Source: Neorhizobium galegae
GTDB taxonomy: Bacteria > Pseudomonadota > Alphaproteobacteria > Rhizobiales > Rhizobiaceae
Direction of reading: 5' to 3'
Assembly (NCBI RefSeq): GCF_017877055.1
Contig: NZ_JAGIPG010000001.1
Span: forward strand, 1,240,001 to 1,304,000
Length of the DNA: 64,000 bases
In this document: piece after piece, positions 7,160 through 15,881 of the stretch
Position numbering within the stretch: position 1 is the first letter of the stretch
Layout: the number at the start of each line of letters is the position of its first letter
The notes under the pieces: model-generated
The model's database searches: none
What the model was told of the DNA's origin: nothing
What the model saw: the letters and a program-made list of their open reading frames with translations, nothing else
Translations under genes and position numbers: made by a program

Positions 7160-8890
7160 TCAGAAAATATCGGGCTCGCCGGCGGTGGCGCCGAATTCCC
7201 GTTCGAGAAAGTCGAAGTCGCAACCTTCGTTGGCCTGCTTGATGTGCTTGGCAAACATCCAGCCGTAGCCGCGTTCGTATTTGTCGGCGGGCGCCACCCA
7301 TTCGGCACGGCGCCTGGCGAGCGTTGCTTCGTCCACCAGCATGTCGATCGAGCGGTTCGGCAGATCGACGCGGATGATGTCGCCGGTGCGCACCAGCGAC
7401 AGCGGGCCGCCAACATGGGCTTCAGGCGCCACATGCAGGATGCAGGCGCCGTAGCTCGTGCCGGACATGCGGGCATCGGATATGCGCAGCATGTCGCGAT
7501 AACCCTGTTTCAGGATCTTCTTCGGGATCGGCAGCATGCCCCATTCCGGCATGCCGGGACCGCCCTTGGGGCCGGCGTTGCGGAGGATCAGCACGTGGTC
7601 GGCGGTGACGTCGAGGTCCTCGCGGTCGATCATCGCCTTCATTTCCGGATAACTGTCGAAGACGAGGGCGGGACCTTCGTGGACCCGCAGCCGCGGCTCG
7701 CAGGCGGAAGGTTTCATGACGCAGCCGTCCGGCGCGAGGTTGCCCTTGAGGACCGCCAGGGAACCCTCATGATAGATCGGGTTCGACAAGGGGCGGATGA
7801 CGTCGCTGTTGTAGACTTCCGCGCCTTCCAGCGTCTCGCCGAGCGGGACACCGCTGACGGTCATGGCGTCGAGTTTCAGGAGATCCTTGATTTCCGACAT
7901 CAGGGCGCGCAGGCCCCCGGCGTAATAGAAGTCTTCCATCAGATATTTGTCGCCGGACGGGCGGATGTTGGCGACGACTGGCGTCGTGCGTCCCGCCTTG
8001 TCCAGATCGTCCAGTGTCAGCGGCACGCCGGCGCGGCGGGCCATCGACAGCAGATGCACGACCGCATTGGTGGAACAGCCGGTCGCCATGGCGACGGTCG
8101 TCGCATTGTGGACGGCATCCGGCGTGATGATCTTGTCAGGCGTCAGTTCATCCCAGACCATTTCGACGATCCGGCGGCCACAGCGCGTGCTCATGCGCAT
8201 ATGGTTGACGTCGGCGGCCGGAATGGAGCTCGCGCCGGGGAGGGTGAGGCCGAGCGCTTCGGCAATCGCGGTCATGGTGCTTGCGGTGCCGAAGGTCATG
8301 CAATGGCCGTAGGAGCGGGCAATGCCCTCTTCGACGCCAGTCCATTGTTCTTCGGAAATCGTGCCGGCGCGGCGTTCGTCCCAGTATTTCCAGGCGTCCG
8401 AGCCGGAGCCCAGCCATTCGCCCTTGTAGTTGCCGCGCAGCATCGGGCCGGCGGGCAGGAAGATCATCGGGAAACCGGCGCTGATGGCGCCCATGACCAG
8501 AGCCGGCGTGGTCTTGTCGCAGCCGCCCATCAACACCGCACCGTCGACCGGATGGGCGCGCAAGAGTTCCTCGGCCTCCATGGCGAGGAAGTTGCGATAG
8601 AGCATCGATGTCGGCTTCAGCGCGCTTTCGGAGAGCGACTGGACCGGCAGTTCGACCGGGAAGCCACCGGCCTGAAGCACGCCGCGCTTAACGTGTTCGA
8701 CGCGATCCTTGAAATGCGCATGGCAGGCGTTGAGGTCGGACCAGGTATTGAGGATGGCGATGATCGGCTTCTTGCCCCAATCCTTCTCGTCAAAACCCAT
8801 CTGCATCATTCGGGAGCGGTGTCCCGACGAACGGAGATCATCCGGCGCGAACCAACGGGCGCTGCGGAGATCGGCTGCTTCCTTAGTCAT
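7160..8890 (-). CDS. araD: IlvD/Edd-family dehydratase, L-arabinonate dehydratase type
   Basis: A 576-aa iron-sulfur dehydratase that converts a sugar acid such as L-arabinonate to its 2-keto-3-deoxy derivative. The three cluster cysteines line up with those of the Rhizobium L-arabinonate dehydratase: C56 in LNACHAHF, C124 in GGCDKTTPA and C196 in YGHCMTFGTAS. Start ATG 8890 (MTKEAADLRS) gives the family N-terminus; an in-frame extension to 9007 would run through the palindrome at 8996-9007 and is rejected. It leads a two-gene unit with the RraA-like aldolase; a GntR regulator is divergent. D-fuconate or D-galactonate are alternative substrates, so the symbol is provisional. Confidence 0.85.
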   Translation of the reverse strand: MTKEAADLRSARWFAPDDLRSSGHRSRMMQMGFDEKDWGKKPIIAILNTWSDLNACHAHFKDRVEHVKRGVLQAGGFPVELPVQSLSESALKPTSMLYRNFLAMEAEELLRAHPVDGAVLMGGCDKTTPALVMGAISAGFPMIFLPAGPMLRGNYKGEWLGSGSDAWKYWDERRAGTISEEQWTGVEEGIARSYGHCMTFGTASTMTAIAEALGLTLPGASSIPAADVNHMRMSTRCGRRIVEMVWDELTPDKIITPDAVHNATTVAMATGCSTNAVVHLLSMARRAGVPLTLDDLDKAGRTTPVVANIRPSGDKYLMEDFYYAGGLRALMSEIKDLLKLDAMTVSGVPLGETLEGAEVYNSDVIRPLSNPIYHEGSLAVLKGNLAPDGCVMKPSACEPRLRVHEGPALVFDSYPEMKAMIDREDLDVTADHVLILRNAGPKGGPGMPEWGMLPIPKKILKQGYRDMLRISDARMSGTSYGACILHVAPEAHVGGPLSLVRTGDIIRVDLPNRSIDMLVDEATLARRRAEWVAPADKYERGYGWMFAKHIKQANEGCDFDFLEREFGATAGEPDIF

Positions 8891-8995
8891 GCTTGTTCTT
8901 CCAGAAATTCTGCCATCACTCCACGATCGTTCATGGTCGATCATGGGGACGGAGCTCCTCCCGCCCGGCGCCAGCTTAAACACGCTGGTTTTAAA

Positions 8996-9007
8996 TTGAT
9001 ATATCAA
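8996..9007. promoter_or_regulatory. Candidate GntR operator
   Basis: TTGATATATCAA is a perfect 12-bp palindrome in the 155-bp gap between the dehydratase and the divergent GntR gene, 39 bp before the regulator's start. Position, symmetry and AT-rich flanks fit an autoregulatory FCD-GntR binding site. Confidence 0.6.
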
Positions 9008-9045
9008 ATTTCAGGTGCTAGATCGGCACAAGGACAAGGTGGAGA

Positions 9046-9732
9046 ATGCGGATGGGAGGCGGCGATAACGCGCTTCTGCCAGTGGCGCCGGTTTTTCTGA
9101 AAAGCCTGCGCGACCACGTTTACGGGCTGGTACGCGATGCCATTCTTTCCGGCCGGCTGAAGAGCGGCGAAAAGCTGAACGAACGCCATCTCGCCGGCCA
9201 GCTCGGCATCAGCACGACACCGCTGAAGGAGGCTTTGCGCGTGCTCGAGGCCGAAGGGCTGGTGCGGCCGGAGCCTCGCCGCGGGATTTATGTCACCTTC
9301 AATGCCGGCCAGGCGGAAGAGATGATGCTGGCGCGTGCTGCGATCGAGAGCATGATTGCTCGCCAGGCCGCCAAGCGGGTGAAGGATGAGGACGTGGCCG
9401 TGATGCGCGAACTCATCGTCGAGATGCGGACCGGCCTCGAGACGGTGGACGTGCTCCAGTTCATCGCTCTCAACGAGCGCTTCCACAACGTCATCCATGA
9501 AGCATCCGGCTGCGGCTATCTGCGTCGCCTGCAGGGTGGCCAGAGCATCTACACCCATGCAGCCCGTCTCAGCGTGCTGTCGGAGGAGCGGGAGCGCTTT
9601 CTGGCGGTCGAGGAGCATGAGGCCATTGCCAATGCGATCGTCGACCGCGATCCCGATCTCGCCGAGCGCCTGATGCGCGATCACGTCATTCGCTCGGGCG
9701 AGAAACATCTGGTTCGCGTGTCTCAGGCATGA
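9046..9732 (+). CDS. GntR-family (FCD) transcriptional regulator
   Basis: A 228-aa FadR-subfamily regulator. The winged helix is at about residues 20-80 (ERHLAGQLGISTTPLKEALRVLEAEGLV), followed by an all-helical FCD ligand domain (residues 90-220) with the metal/ligand His in FHNVIHEASG and RDHVIRSG. ATG 9046 is preceded by AAGGTGGAG. It is divergent from the dehydratase/aldolase pair, and a perfect palindrome lies in the shared promoter region, so it most likely controls that pathway, with the sugar acid or keto-deoxy acid as effector (inference). Confidence 0.88.
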   Translation: MRMGGGDNALLPVAPVFLKSLRDHVYGLVRDAILSGRLKSGEKLNERHLAGQLGISTTPLKEALRVLEAEGLVRPEPRRGIYVTFNAGQAEEMMLARAAIESMIARQAAKRVKDEDVAVMRELIVEMRTGLETVDVLQFIALNERFHNVIHEASGCGYLRRLQGGQSIYTHAARLSVLSEERERFLAVEEHEAIANAIVDRDPDLAERLMRDHVIRSGEKHLVRVSQA

Positions 9733-9932
9733 AATCGGGGAGGGGTTTTGATGACCGCAAATCTGATGAGCTAGATCGCTCGGCGGAGAAAAATGCACCG
9801 CACAAAATATTTGTCGGATGCGCCCTTCCAGAACTCGCACATTGCACAAGCCGCCCTACATAACAGTGGCTTTTATGTGTTCCAGGCCAAGTCAAACGAG
9901 GTGGGACTGGCGATCCGGAGGGAAATTCTGTC

Positions 9933-10844
9933 ATGTCTTTGAAAAAGAAGCTTTTAGGCATTGCTTTTGCGCTTGGCGTTTCGGCCACCATGGCCAATGC
10001 GCAGGTCGTCGTCTCGTCCAAGATCGACACCGAGGGCGGCGTGCTCGGCAACATTATCCTTGCCATGCTGAAGGCAAACAACATTCAGGCCACCGACCGC
10101 ATCCAGCTCGGTGCGACGCCGGTGGTGCGCAAGGCGATCACTGCCGGCGAGATCGACATCTATCCGGAATATACCGGCAATGGCGCGTTCTTCTTCGAGA
10201 AGGGCGACGATCCTGCCTGGAAGAACCCGCAAAAGGCCTATGAAGCGGTCAAGAAGCTCGACTACGATGCCAACAAGATCGTCTGGCTGACGCCGTCGTC
10301 AGCCAACAACACCTGGGCGATCGCCGTTCGCAAGGATGTCGCGGATGCGAACAAGCTGAAGACGCTGACCGATTTCGGCAAATATGTCACGGCCGGCGGC
10401 AAGATCGTGCTGGCGGCCTCCTCCGAATTCGTCAATTCGGCCGCAGCATTACCGGCCTTCCAGACGACCTACGGCTTCAAGCTGAAGCCCGACCAGCTGA
10501 TCACGCTTTCCGGCGGCGATACGGCGGCAACCATTGCTGCGGCCGCCAACCAGACCAACAATGCCAATGCCGCCATGGTATACGGCACCGACGGTGGCAT
10601 CGCGCCGTCCGGCCTGGTGGTTCTCGAAGACGACAAGGGCGTTCAACCGGTCTATCAGCCGACCCCGATCATTCGCGAAGCGGTGCTCAAGAAGAACCCG
10701 AACATCGAGGCGGTGCTGAAGCCGGTCTTCGCCAAGCTGGATCTCGTCACCCTTCAGGATCTCAATGGTCGCGTGCAGGTGGGTGGCGAGCCGGCCAAGG
10801 CGGTTGCCGAGGACTTTCTCAAGAAAAACGGCTTCCTGAAGTAA
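9933..10844 (+). CDS. osmF: Substrate-binding protein of an OsmF/YehZ-type osmolyte ABC transporter
   Basis: A 303-aa OpuAC-type periplasmic binding protein for quaternary ammonium compounds such as glycine betaine or choline. Signal peptide residues 1-23 end at ANA. The mature protein shows the family features KIDTEGGVLGNIILAML, EIDIYPEYTGNG and GVQPVYQPTPIIREAVL. ATG 9933 has GGAGGGAAATT in front. It is followed by an intrinsic terminator and then two permease genes and an ATPase, the YehZYXW arrangement. E. coli YehZYXW has low affinity for betaine and may use another ligand, so the substrate is open. Confidence 0.88.
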   Translation: MSLKKKLLGIAFALGVSATMANAQVVVSSKIDTEGGVLGNIILAMLKANNIQATDRIQLGATPVVRKAITAGEIDIYPEYTGNGAFFFEKGDDPAWKNPQKAYEAVKKLDYDANKIVWLTPSSANNTWAIAVRKDVADANKLKTLTDFGKYVTAGGKIVLAASSEFVNSAAALPAFQTTYGFKLKPDQLITLSGGDTAATIAAAANQTNNANAAMVYGTDGGIAPSGLVVLEDDKGVQPVYQPTPIIREAVLKKNPNIEAVLKPVFAKLDLVTLQDLNGRVQVGGEPAKAVAEDFLKKNGFLK

Positions 10845-10876
10845 TTCCTTTTCGGAGCTGTTTTGTGTCAACATGG

Positions 10877-10903
10877 GCCGGGCGCTCAAGCGTCCGGCTT
10901 TTT
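10877..10903 (+). terminator. Intrinsic terminator between osmF and its permease gene
   Basis: GCCGGGCGC (10877-10885) pairs with GCGTCCGGC (10890-10898, one G-T pair) around a TCAA tetraloop, followed by five T (10899-10903). It lies inside the operon, so it probably attenuates read-through and sets a high binding-protein to permease ratio. Confidence 0.8.
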
Positions 10904-10937
10904 CATCGGTGGTGAGTCGCTTATAGGCAGGGACGGT

Positions 10938-12104
10938 TTGAGAGTTCGGTTCGATAAGCTCGGCATCGTCATCGCCCTTCTAGCCGCCTACGGTGCGCTC
11001 TGGTCGTCGTTTGCGACGCTCAAGCCCAATCGCATCGTGCAGGGGAAGGCGGGATCGATGCTCGATTCATTGCCGGCCTGGGCAGGCTGGGCACTGATCG
11101 GCGTGCTGGTTGTCGCAATCGCGGCAGCACTCTTTCGCGCGTCTCCCTGGATCAAGCTGATCGCTGCCGTCGCAGCACTTGCGGCGCTGACGCTTTCGAT
11201 CGGATACGCCGCGACATTCCTGACACCGGCCGGCAATACCTATGCCCGGGTGTCACCCGCTTCAGGCTTCTGGATCCTGCTGTTCGCCTTCGCGCTTCTG
11301 GCGGCCGATGCGATCACGCGGCTCGATCCGCCGCCGGGGATGCGGGTCCTGTTTTTGCTTCTGGCGGCGGTGGCGATCGGTGCGCTGCTGATGTCGGGGA
11401 GCTGGAACGGGCTGTCGATCATGAAGGAATATTCCGGCCGCGCCGATGTCTTCTGGGTCGAGGCGGGCAAGCATGTGGAATTGGCGCTTGGCTCACTGTT
11501 TGCCGCAGTCCTGGTCGGGCTGCCGCTCGGCATTCTCTGTCATCGGGTGGCGCCGCTGAGGGATGGCGTGCTGAACACGCTGAACCTCGTCCAGACGATT
11601 CCGTCGATCGCGCTTTTCGGCGTCCTGATCGCGCCACTCGGCTGGATCGCCACCAATGTGCCGGGGGCGGCCGCGATCGGCATCCGCGGCATCGGGGTGG
11701 CTCCGGCCTTCGTGGCGCTGTTTCTCTATTCGCTGCTGCCTGTCGTCGCCAATACCGTCGTCGGACTCGCCGGCGTGCCGCGTGCCGCTAATGACGCGGC
11801 TCGTGGCATCGGCATGACCGGTCGCCAGCGGCTGTTCAAGATCGAGTTTCCGCTGGCGCTGCCGGTCATCCTGACGGCGATCCGCATTGTCCTCGTCCAG
11901 AATATCGGCATGGCGACGATTGCCGCGCTGATCGGCGGCGGTGGCTTTGGCGTGTTCGTCTTTCAGGGCATCGGCCAGACGGCGATGGATCTCGTGCTGC
12001 TCGGCGCCGTGCCGACCGTGGTGCTCGCCTTTGCCTCGGCCGTCGTCCTCGACGCGCTGATCGAGATGAACTCCCTCGTCCCCAACGGAGCCAGATCCGC
12101 ATGA
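10938..12104 (+). CDS. yehY: Osmolyte ABC transporter permease, YehY-like
   Basis: Large permease of the OpuABC class (about 388 aa). The N-terminal half has extra hydrophobic helices (residues 10-150) typical of YehY; the C-terminal half is the permease domain with the ATPase-contacting loop GVPRAANDAARGIGMTGRQRLFKIEFPLALPV (short motif AARGIG). I chose TTG 10938, preceded by AGGGACGG; an upstream in-frame GTG at 10863 would start inside the terminator hairpin. Its stop overlaps the ATPase start by 4 bp (ATGA). Confidence 0.85.
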   Translation: MRVRFDKLGIVIALLAAYGALWSSFATLKPNRIVQGKAGSMLDSLPAWAGWALIGVLVVAIAAALFRASPWIKLIAAVAALAALTLSIGYAATFLTPAGNTYARVSPASGFWILLFAFALLAADAITRLDPPPGMRVLFLLLAAVAIGALLMSGSWNGLSIMKEYSGRADVFWVEAGKHVELALGSLFAAVLVGLPLGILCHRVAPLRDGVLNTLNLVQTIPSIALFGVLIAPLGWIATNVPGAAAIGIRGIGVAPAFVALFLYSLLPVVANTVVGLAGVPRAANDAARGIGMTGRQRLFKIEFPLALPVILTAIRIVLVQNIGMATIAALIGGGGFGVFVFQGIGQTAMDLVLLGAVPTVVLAFASAVVLDALIEMNSLVPNGARSA

Positions 12105-13039
12105 TCGAGATCGACGCCATTTCCAAGCGCTACGATGGGGTACCCGTCGTCGACAACGTCTCGATGGTGATCGAGCCGCGCACCGTCACGGTCGTCGTCG
12201 GTACCTCGGGCTCCGGCAAGACGACGCTGATCCGGATGATCAACCGGCTGGTGGAGGCAAGTGAAGGCGCGATCCGGCTTGACGGCGAGGACAACCGGTC
12301 GATCCCCGGTTACGAATTGCGGCGTCGGATTGGTTACGCGATCCAGGGGCACGGGCTTTTCCCGCACCGGACGGTGGCGCAGAATATCGCGACGGTGCCG
12401 GGCCTGCTCGGCTGGAAGAAGGCCCGCATCGACGCCAAGGTCGAGGAATTGCTGACGCTCTTCCAACTTGAGCCGAAGACCTTCGGCCCCCGTTATCCCC
12501 ACGAACTTTCCGGCGGCCAGCAGCAACGTGTCGGCGTGGCGCGGGCGCTTGCAGCCGAACCCAACGTGCTTCTGATGGACGAGCCCTTCGGAGCACTCGA
12601 CCCGATCATCCGCGCCAAGGCGCAGGAGGATCTGCTGGCGATCCAGAAACATTTCGGCACGACGATCGTGCTTGTCACCCACGATATGAACGAGGCCTTT
12701 CATCTGGCCGACAAGATCGCGGTGATGGACAAGGGCGGGGTGGTGCAATACGGGCCGCCGGCCGAACTGGTGCGATCGCCGGCCACGCCTTTCGTCGAAA
12801 CGTTGATCGGCGATGCGGAGCGGCCGTTCCGGCTGCTTTCTATCGCCAAGACCGGTGCTGCGGCAGAGCCGGGCGATGCGGACGGCGCGCCGATTAGCGA
12901 GGACAGGAGCCAGCAGGAGGCGCTTGCCGATCTGATCTGGAGCGGCCGAGATGCGCTCCCGGTCATCTCGAAGAACGGTGTGCCGATGGGCCGGGTGACG
13001 CTGGACGCGATCCTCAAACGTGCTGCGAGGCCGCGATGA
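12101..13039 (+). CDS. yehX: Osmolyte ABC transporter ATP-binding protein, YehX/OsmV-like
   Basis: A 312-aa ATPase with Walker A GTSGSGKTT at about residues 33-41, signature LSGGQQQRVGVARAL, Walker B LLMDEPFGALDP and H-loop VTHDM. The C-terminal 60 residues (ADLIWSGRDALPVISKNG) resemble one CBS motif, which in OpuA-type ATPases senses ionic strength or nucleotides. Start and stop overlap the flanking permease genes by 4 bp each, so the three are translationally coupled. Confidence 0.9.
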   Translation: MIEIDAISKRYDGVPVVDNVSMVIEPRTVTVVVGTSGSGKTTLIRMINRLVEASEGAIRLDGEDNRSIPGYELRRRIGYAIQGHGLFPHRTVAQNIATVPGLLGWKKARIDAKVEELLTLFQLEPKTFGPRYPHELSGGQQQRVGVARALAAEPNVLLMDEPFGALDPIIRAKAQEDLLAIQKHFGTTIVLVTHDMNEAFHLADKIAVMDKGGVVQYGPPAELVRSPATPFVETLIGDAERPFRLLSIAKTGAAAEPGDADGAPISEDRSQQEALADLIWSGRDALPVISKNGVPMGRVTLDAILKRAARPR

Positions 13040-13779
13040 GGGCTTGGGCGCCGACCATCCTGCGCGGCCTGCTGCTTGTGGTGCTGATCGCCTTCCTGCT
13101 GTCGCCGGGAAGTTTCGAGCCGTTGCTGAAGCCGCTCGTGCAGCAGAACGCACCGGCGATCTACAATCAGGGCAGCCTGCTCAGCCTAGCGCTCCTGCAT
13201 TTACGGACGGTCTTTATCGCGACGCTGGCTGCGACGATCATCGCCGTGCTTCTGGCGATCCTCGTCACGAGGCCGTTCGGGACGGAGTTCCTGGCGCTCT
13301 CCCGCAGCCTCGTCAATATCGGGCAGACCTTTCCGCCGGTCGCGGTGCTGGCGCTTGCCGTGCCGGCTGTCGGTTTCGGCGAGAAGCCGACGTTGATCGC
13401 GCTGTTTCTCTACGGCCTGCTGCCGATCTTCGAAAACACGCTGACGGCGCTGACCAACCTGCCGCGCTCGGTGATCGAGGCGGCGCGCGGGGCGGGGATG
13501 ACCAATTTCCAGCGTCTGATGCAGATCGAATTGCCGCTGTCGCTGCCGGTGATCGTCGCGGGCATCCGGCTTTCGGTGGTGATCAGCCTTGCCACGGCGA
13601 CGATCGGTTCGACGGTTGCGGCAAAGACGCTCGGCGAGGTGATCATCGCCGGGCTGCAATCCAATAACCTCGCCTTCGTGCTGCAGGGCGGGTTGATCGT
13701 CGGCGCGCTGGCCGTGCTGATCTATGACGGGCTCTCGGCGATCGAAGGCATGCTGGCCCGTCGGACGGGTTCGGCCTGA
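13036..13779 (+). CDS. yehW: Osmolyte ABC transporter permease, YehW-like
   Basis: Second permease (247 aa) with about six hydrophobic helices and the ATPase-contacting loop (VIEAARGAGMTNFQRL). It overlaps the ATPase gene by 4 bp and ends 7 bp before the convergent DMT transporter gene, with no separate terminator visible. Together with OsmF, YehY and YehX it completes a four-part importer for compatible solutes. Confidence 0.9.
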   Translation: MRAWAPTILRGLLLVVLIAFLLSPGSFEPLLKPLVQQNAPAIYNQGSLLSLALLHLRTVFIATLAATIIAVLLAILVTRPFGTEFLALSRSLVNIGQTFPPVAVLALAVPAVGFGEKPTLIALFLYGLLPIFENTLTALTNLPRSVIEAARGAGMTNFQRLMQIELPLSLPVIVAGIRLSVVISLATATIGSTVAAKTLGEVIIAGLQSNNLAFVLQGGLIVGALAVLIYDGLSAIEGMLARRTGSA

Positions 13780-13785
13780 GCTTTG

Positions 13786-14706
13786 TCAACCGTGGCTGGA
13801 ATCAGTCGGCACGACCGGTTCCACATCCTCTTTCAGGTTGCCGCGGTGGAAGATGAACAGACCGGCGATGACGATAATGCCCGCGCCCATCCAGGTCTGC
13901 GCATCTGGCAGGTCGCCGAAGAACAGCCAGCCGAGAATGACCGCCCAGACTAGCAGCGTATATTGCAGCGGCGCGAGCACGGAGGCAGGCGCGAGCTTCA
14001 ATGAGCGGGTGATCAGGAGATGGGCGATGCAGGCGACGACGCCGAGCAGCAGCAGCGCCAGCAATTCGCCGACATTGAACGGGCTCCAGTGGCCGATGCT
14101 GAGAAATATGCCGGCAACGAGGCCGGCAACCGTCTGCCAGGTAACGAGCGTCGCATCGGTCGTCGCGCGCAGCCTGCGGTTCAGGACCAGGGTGAGCGCG
14201 AAGGACAGGCTGCCGACGAGGCCGAAGACGGAAGGCCATGCCAACATCTGCGAAGAAGGCCGAAGCGCGATCACGACGCCGACGAACCCGATGAGGACGG
14301 CGAGCCAGCGCCGCCAGCCGATCCGCTCGCCGAGCAGGAAATGAGAGAGGGCCGCCACATAAATTGGCCCGGCCATGTAGAAGGTCATTACGTCGGCAAG
14401 GGGCAGATAGATTACGGCCGCATAAAACAGCGCCAGATCGCCGGTGGCGAACACGATGCGCAGCACCTGCAGCGGAATTCGTTCGACCTTGTACAAGGTC
14501 GAGATCGGCTGGCGGGCGATCATCGGGCCAAGCACGAAGAAGGCGCCGAAGGAGCGGATCACCAGAACCTGGCCGACCGAGAAACTCGCGACCAGCCATT
14601 TCCCCATGGCGTCGTTCAGCGAGAACATGAAGGCGCCAAGCAGAAACAGCAGAACGCCGGCCAGCACGGCATTGCCGCCGAGGGCGGAAGAGGCTCTTTT
14701 GTTCAT
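13786..14706 (-). CDS. DMT/EamA-family transporter
   Basis: A 306-aa membrane protein with ten predicted hydrophobic segments arranged as two EamA repeats (roughly residues 10-140 and 155-295), including ALFYAAVIYLPLADVMTFYMA in the first repeat. DMT proteins move metabolites across the inner membrane and many are exporters; the substrate is unknown. It starts 48 bp after the anmK stop on the same strand, so it may be the last gene of the murein-recovery operon, perhaps moving a product such as D-lactate or a peptide (speculative). ATG 14706 is preferred over 14739, which would add eleven polar residues. Confidence 0.85.
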   Translation of the reverse strand: MNKRASSALGGNAVLAGVLLFLLGAFMFSLNDAMGKWLVASFSVGQVLVIRSFGAFFVLGPMIARQPISTLYKVERIPLQVLRIVFATGDLALFYAAVIYLPLADVMTFYMAGPIYVAALSHFLLGERIGWRRWLAVLIGFVGVVIALRPSSQMLAWPSVFGLVGSLSFALTLVLNRRLRATTDATLVTWQTVAGLVAGIFLSIGHWSPFNVGELLALLLLGVVACIAHLLITRSLKLAPASVLAPLQYTLLVWAVILGWLFFGDLPDAQTWMGAGIIVIAGLFIFHRGNLKEDVEPVVPTDSSHG

Positions 14707-14754
14707 GACGTCCGGCCGCTCCCGACTCTGATCCTGCAATTCGAAAGCCGGGAC

Positions 14755-15870
14755 TTACCCGGCGAGCCTGCCACCTTGCAAGGGTTTTGGTGCACCGGTG
14801 GTTGTCGGGAAGCTGATCGGCATGCCGCGCAGCACGCGGACCGCGAGGAAAGCGAAACACTCGGCCTCGACCGCATCGCCGCGCCAGCCGAGCGTATCCG
14901 CGGAGACGGCTTTGACGCCCGCTCGGCTTTCGATCATCGACATGATCGTCGGGTTGTGACGCCCGCCGCCGCTGACAATCAGCCGCTTCGGCCGATGCGG
15001 CAGGAGATCGAGCGCCTTGCCGACAGCGGAAGCGGTGAAGGCCGACAGGGTCGCCGCGCCGGTGGCGTCATCAAGACCGTCCGCCATGGCGGCGGTGAAG
15101 TCGAAGCGGTCGAGCGATTTCGGATAGGGCGCTGCGAGATAGGGATGCTCAAGCAGTTTGGCGAGGCGTTCCTCATCGACGATGCCAGAGGCGCCGAGTG
15201 CGCCGTTGTGGTCCATTTCGCCGAGGCCGCGCGCTTTGATGAAATCGTTGAGGGGTGCGTTGGCAGGGCCGGTATCGAAGGCGATCATCAGGTCCTTGCC
15301 GTCCCACCAAGTGATGTTGGCAACGCCGCCGAGATTGAGCACGGCCGTATCGCCGCTGGTATCGACGCCACGCAGCAGAGCGGAATGGTAGGCGGCGGCA
15401 AGCGGGGCGCCCTGGCCGCCGGCGCGCACGTCCGCCGAGCGAAAGTCGTAGGCGACCTTGGTGCCGAGAATCGAGGCCATCAACTCGCCATCGCCGAGCT
15501 GGCGGGTGTCGCCGATCCGCTCCTTCGTCGGCGCGCGGTGGAGCACGCTCTGGCCGTGGAAACCGACGATGCCGATATCGGCCATGGTCAGCCCGGTGCT
15601 TTCGACCAGTTCCCTGACGGCATAGGACTGTGCCTTTGTCAGTGCCTCTTCCGCCTCTTTGAAGATCGCCGGATCGGGGCCTTCGAAATTCCAGACGCGG
15701 GCCTGCGCCAGCGTCTCCTCCAGCAGCGCGCGGATTTCCGGCCGATACGGGGCAAGCGTATAGGCGCCAAAGGTCTCGATCGTTTCGCCGTCGGTCTTCA
15801 GGAGCGCTACGTCGATATTGCCGTCGAGAACGGTTCCGGTCATCAGGCCGACGGCCCAGATTGGCTCCAT
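14755..15870 (-). CDS. anmK: Anhydro-N-acetylmuramic acid kinase
   Basis: A 371-aa sugar kinase of the ASKHA fold that opens the 1,6-anhydro ring of anhMurNAc and yields MurNAc-6-phosphate. Family motifs seen: [13 protein letters not shown] at residues 8-20 (usual form GTSxDGxD), [34 protein letters not shown] (usual GPGN) and [11 protein letters not shown]. The small changes in the first and fourth motifs are worth noting, but the catalytic frame is complete. It lies 12 bp after the serine hydrolase in an operon that also has murQ, which consumes its product. Confidence 0.93.
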   Translation of the reverse strand: MEPIWAVGLMTGTVLDGNIDVALLKTDGETIETFGAYTLAPYRPEIRALLEETLAQARVWNFEGPDPAIFKEAEEALTKAQSYAVRELVESTGLTMADIGIVGFHGQSVLHRAPTKERIGDTRQLGDGELMASILGTKVAYDFRSADVRAGGQGAPLAAAYHSALLRGVDTSGDTAVLNLGGVANITWWDGKDLMIAFDTGPANAPLNDFIKARGLGEMDHNGALGASGIVDEERLAKLLEHPYLAAPYPKSLDRFDFTAAMADGLDDATGAATLSAFTASAVGKALDLLPHRPKRLIVSGGGRHNPTIMSMIESRAGVKAVSADTLGWRGDAVEAECFAFLAVRVLRGMPISFPTTTGAPKPLQGGRLAG

Positions 15871-15881
15871 AGTCTGGTTCC

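Noticed and set aside
6713..9100. 795-codon open frame on the plus strand opposite the dehydratase and RraA-like genes
   Set aside because: Same shadow character; the dehydratase on the other strand has its three cluster cysteines in place.
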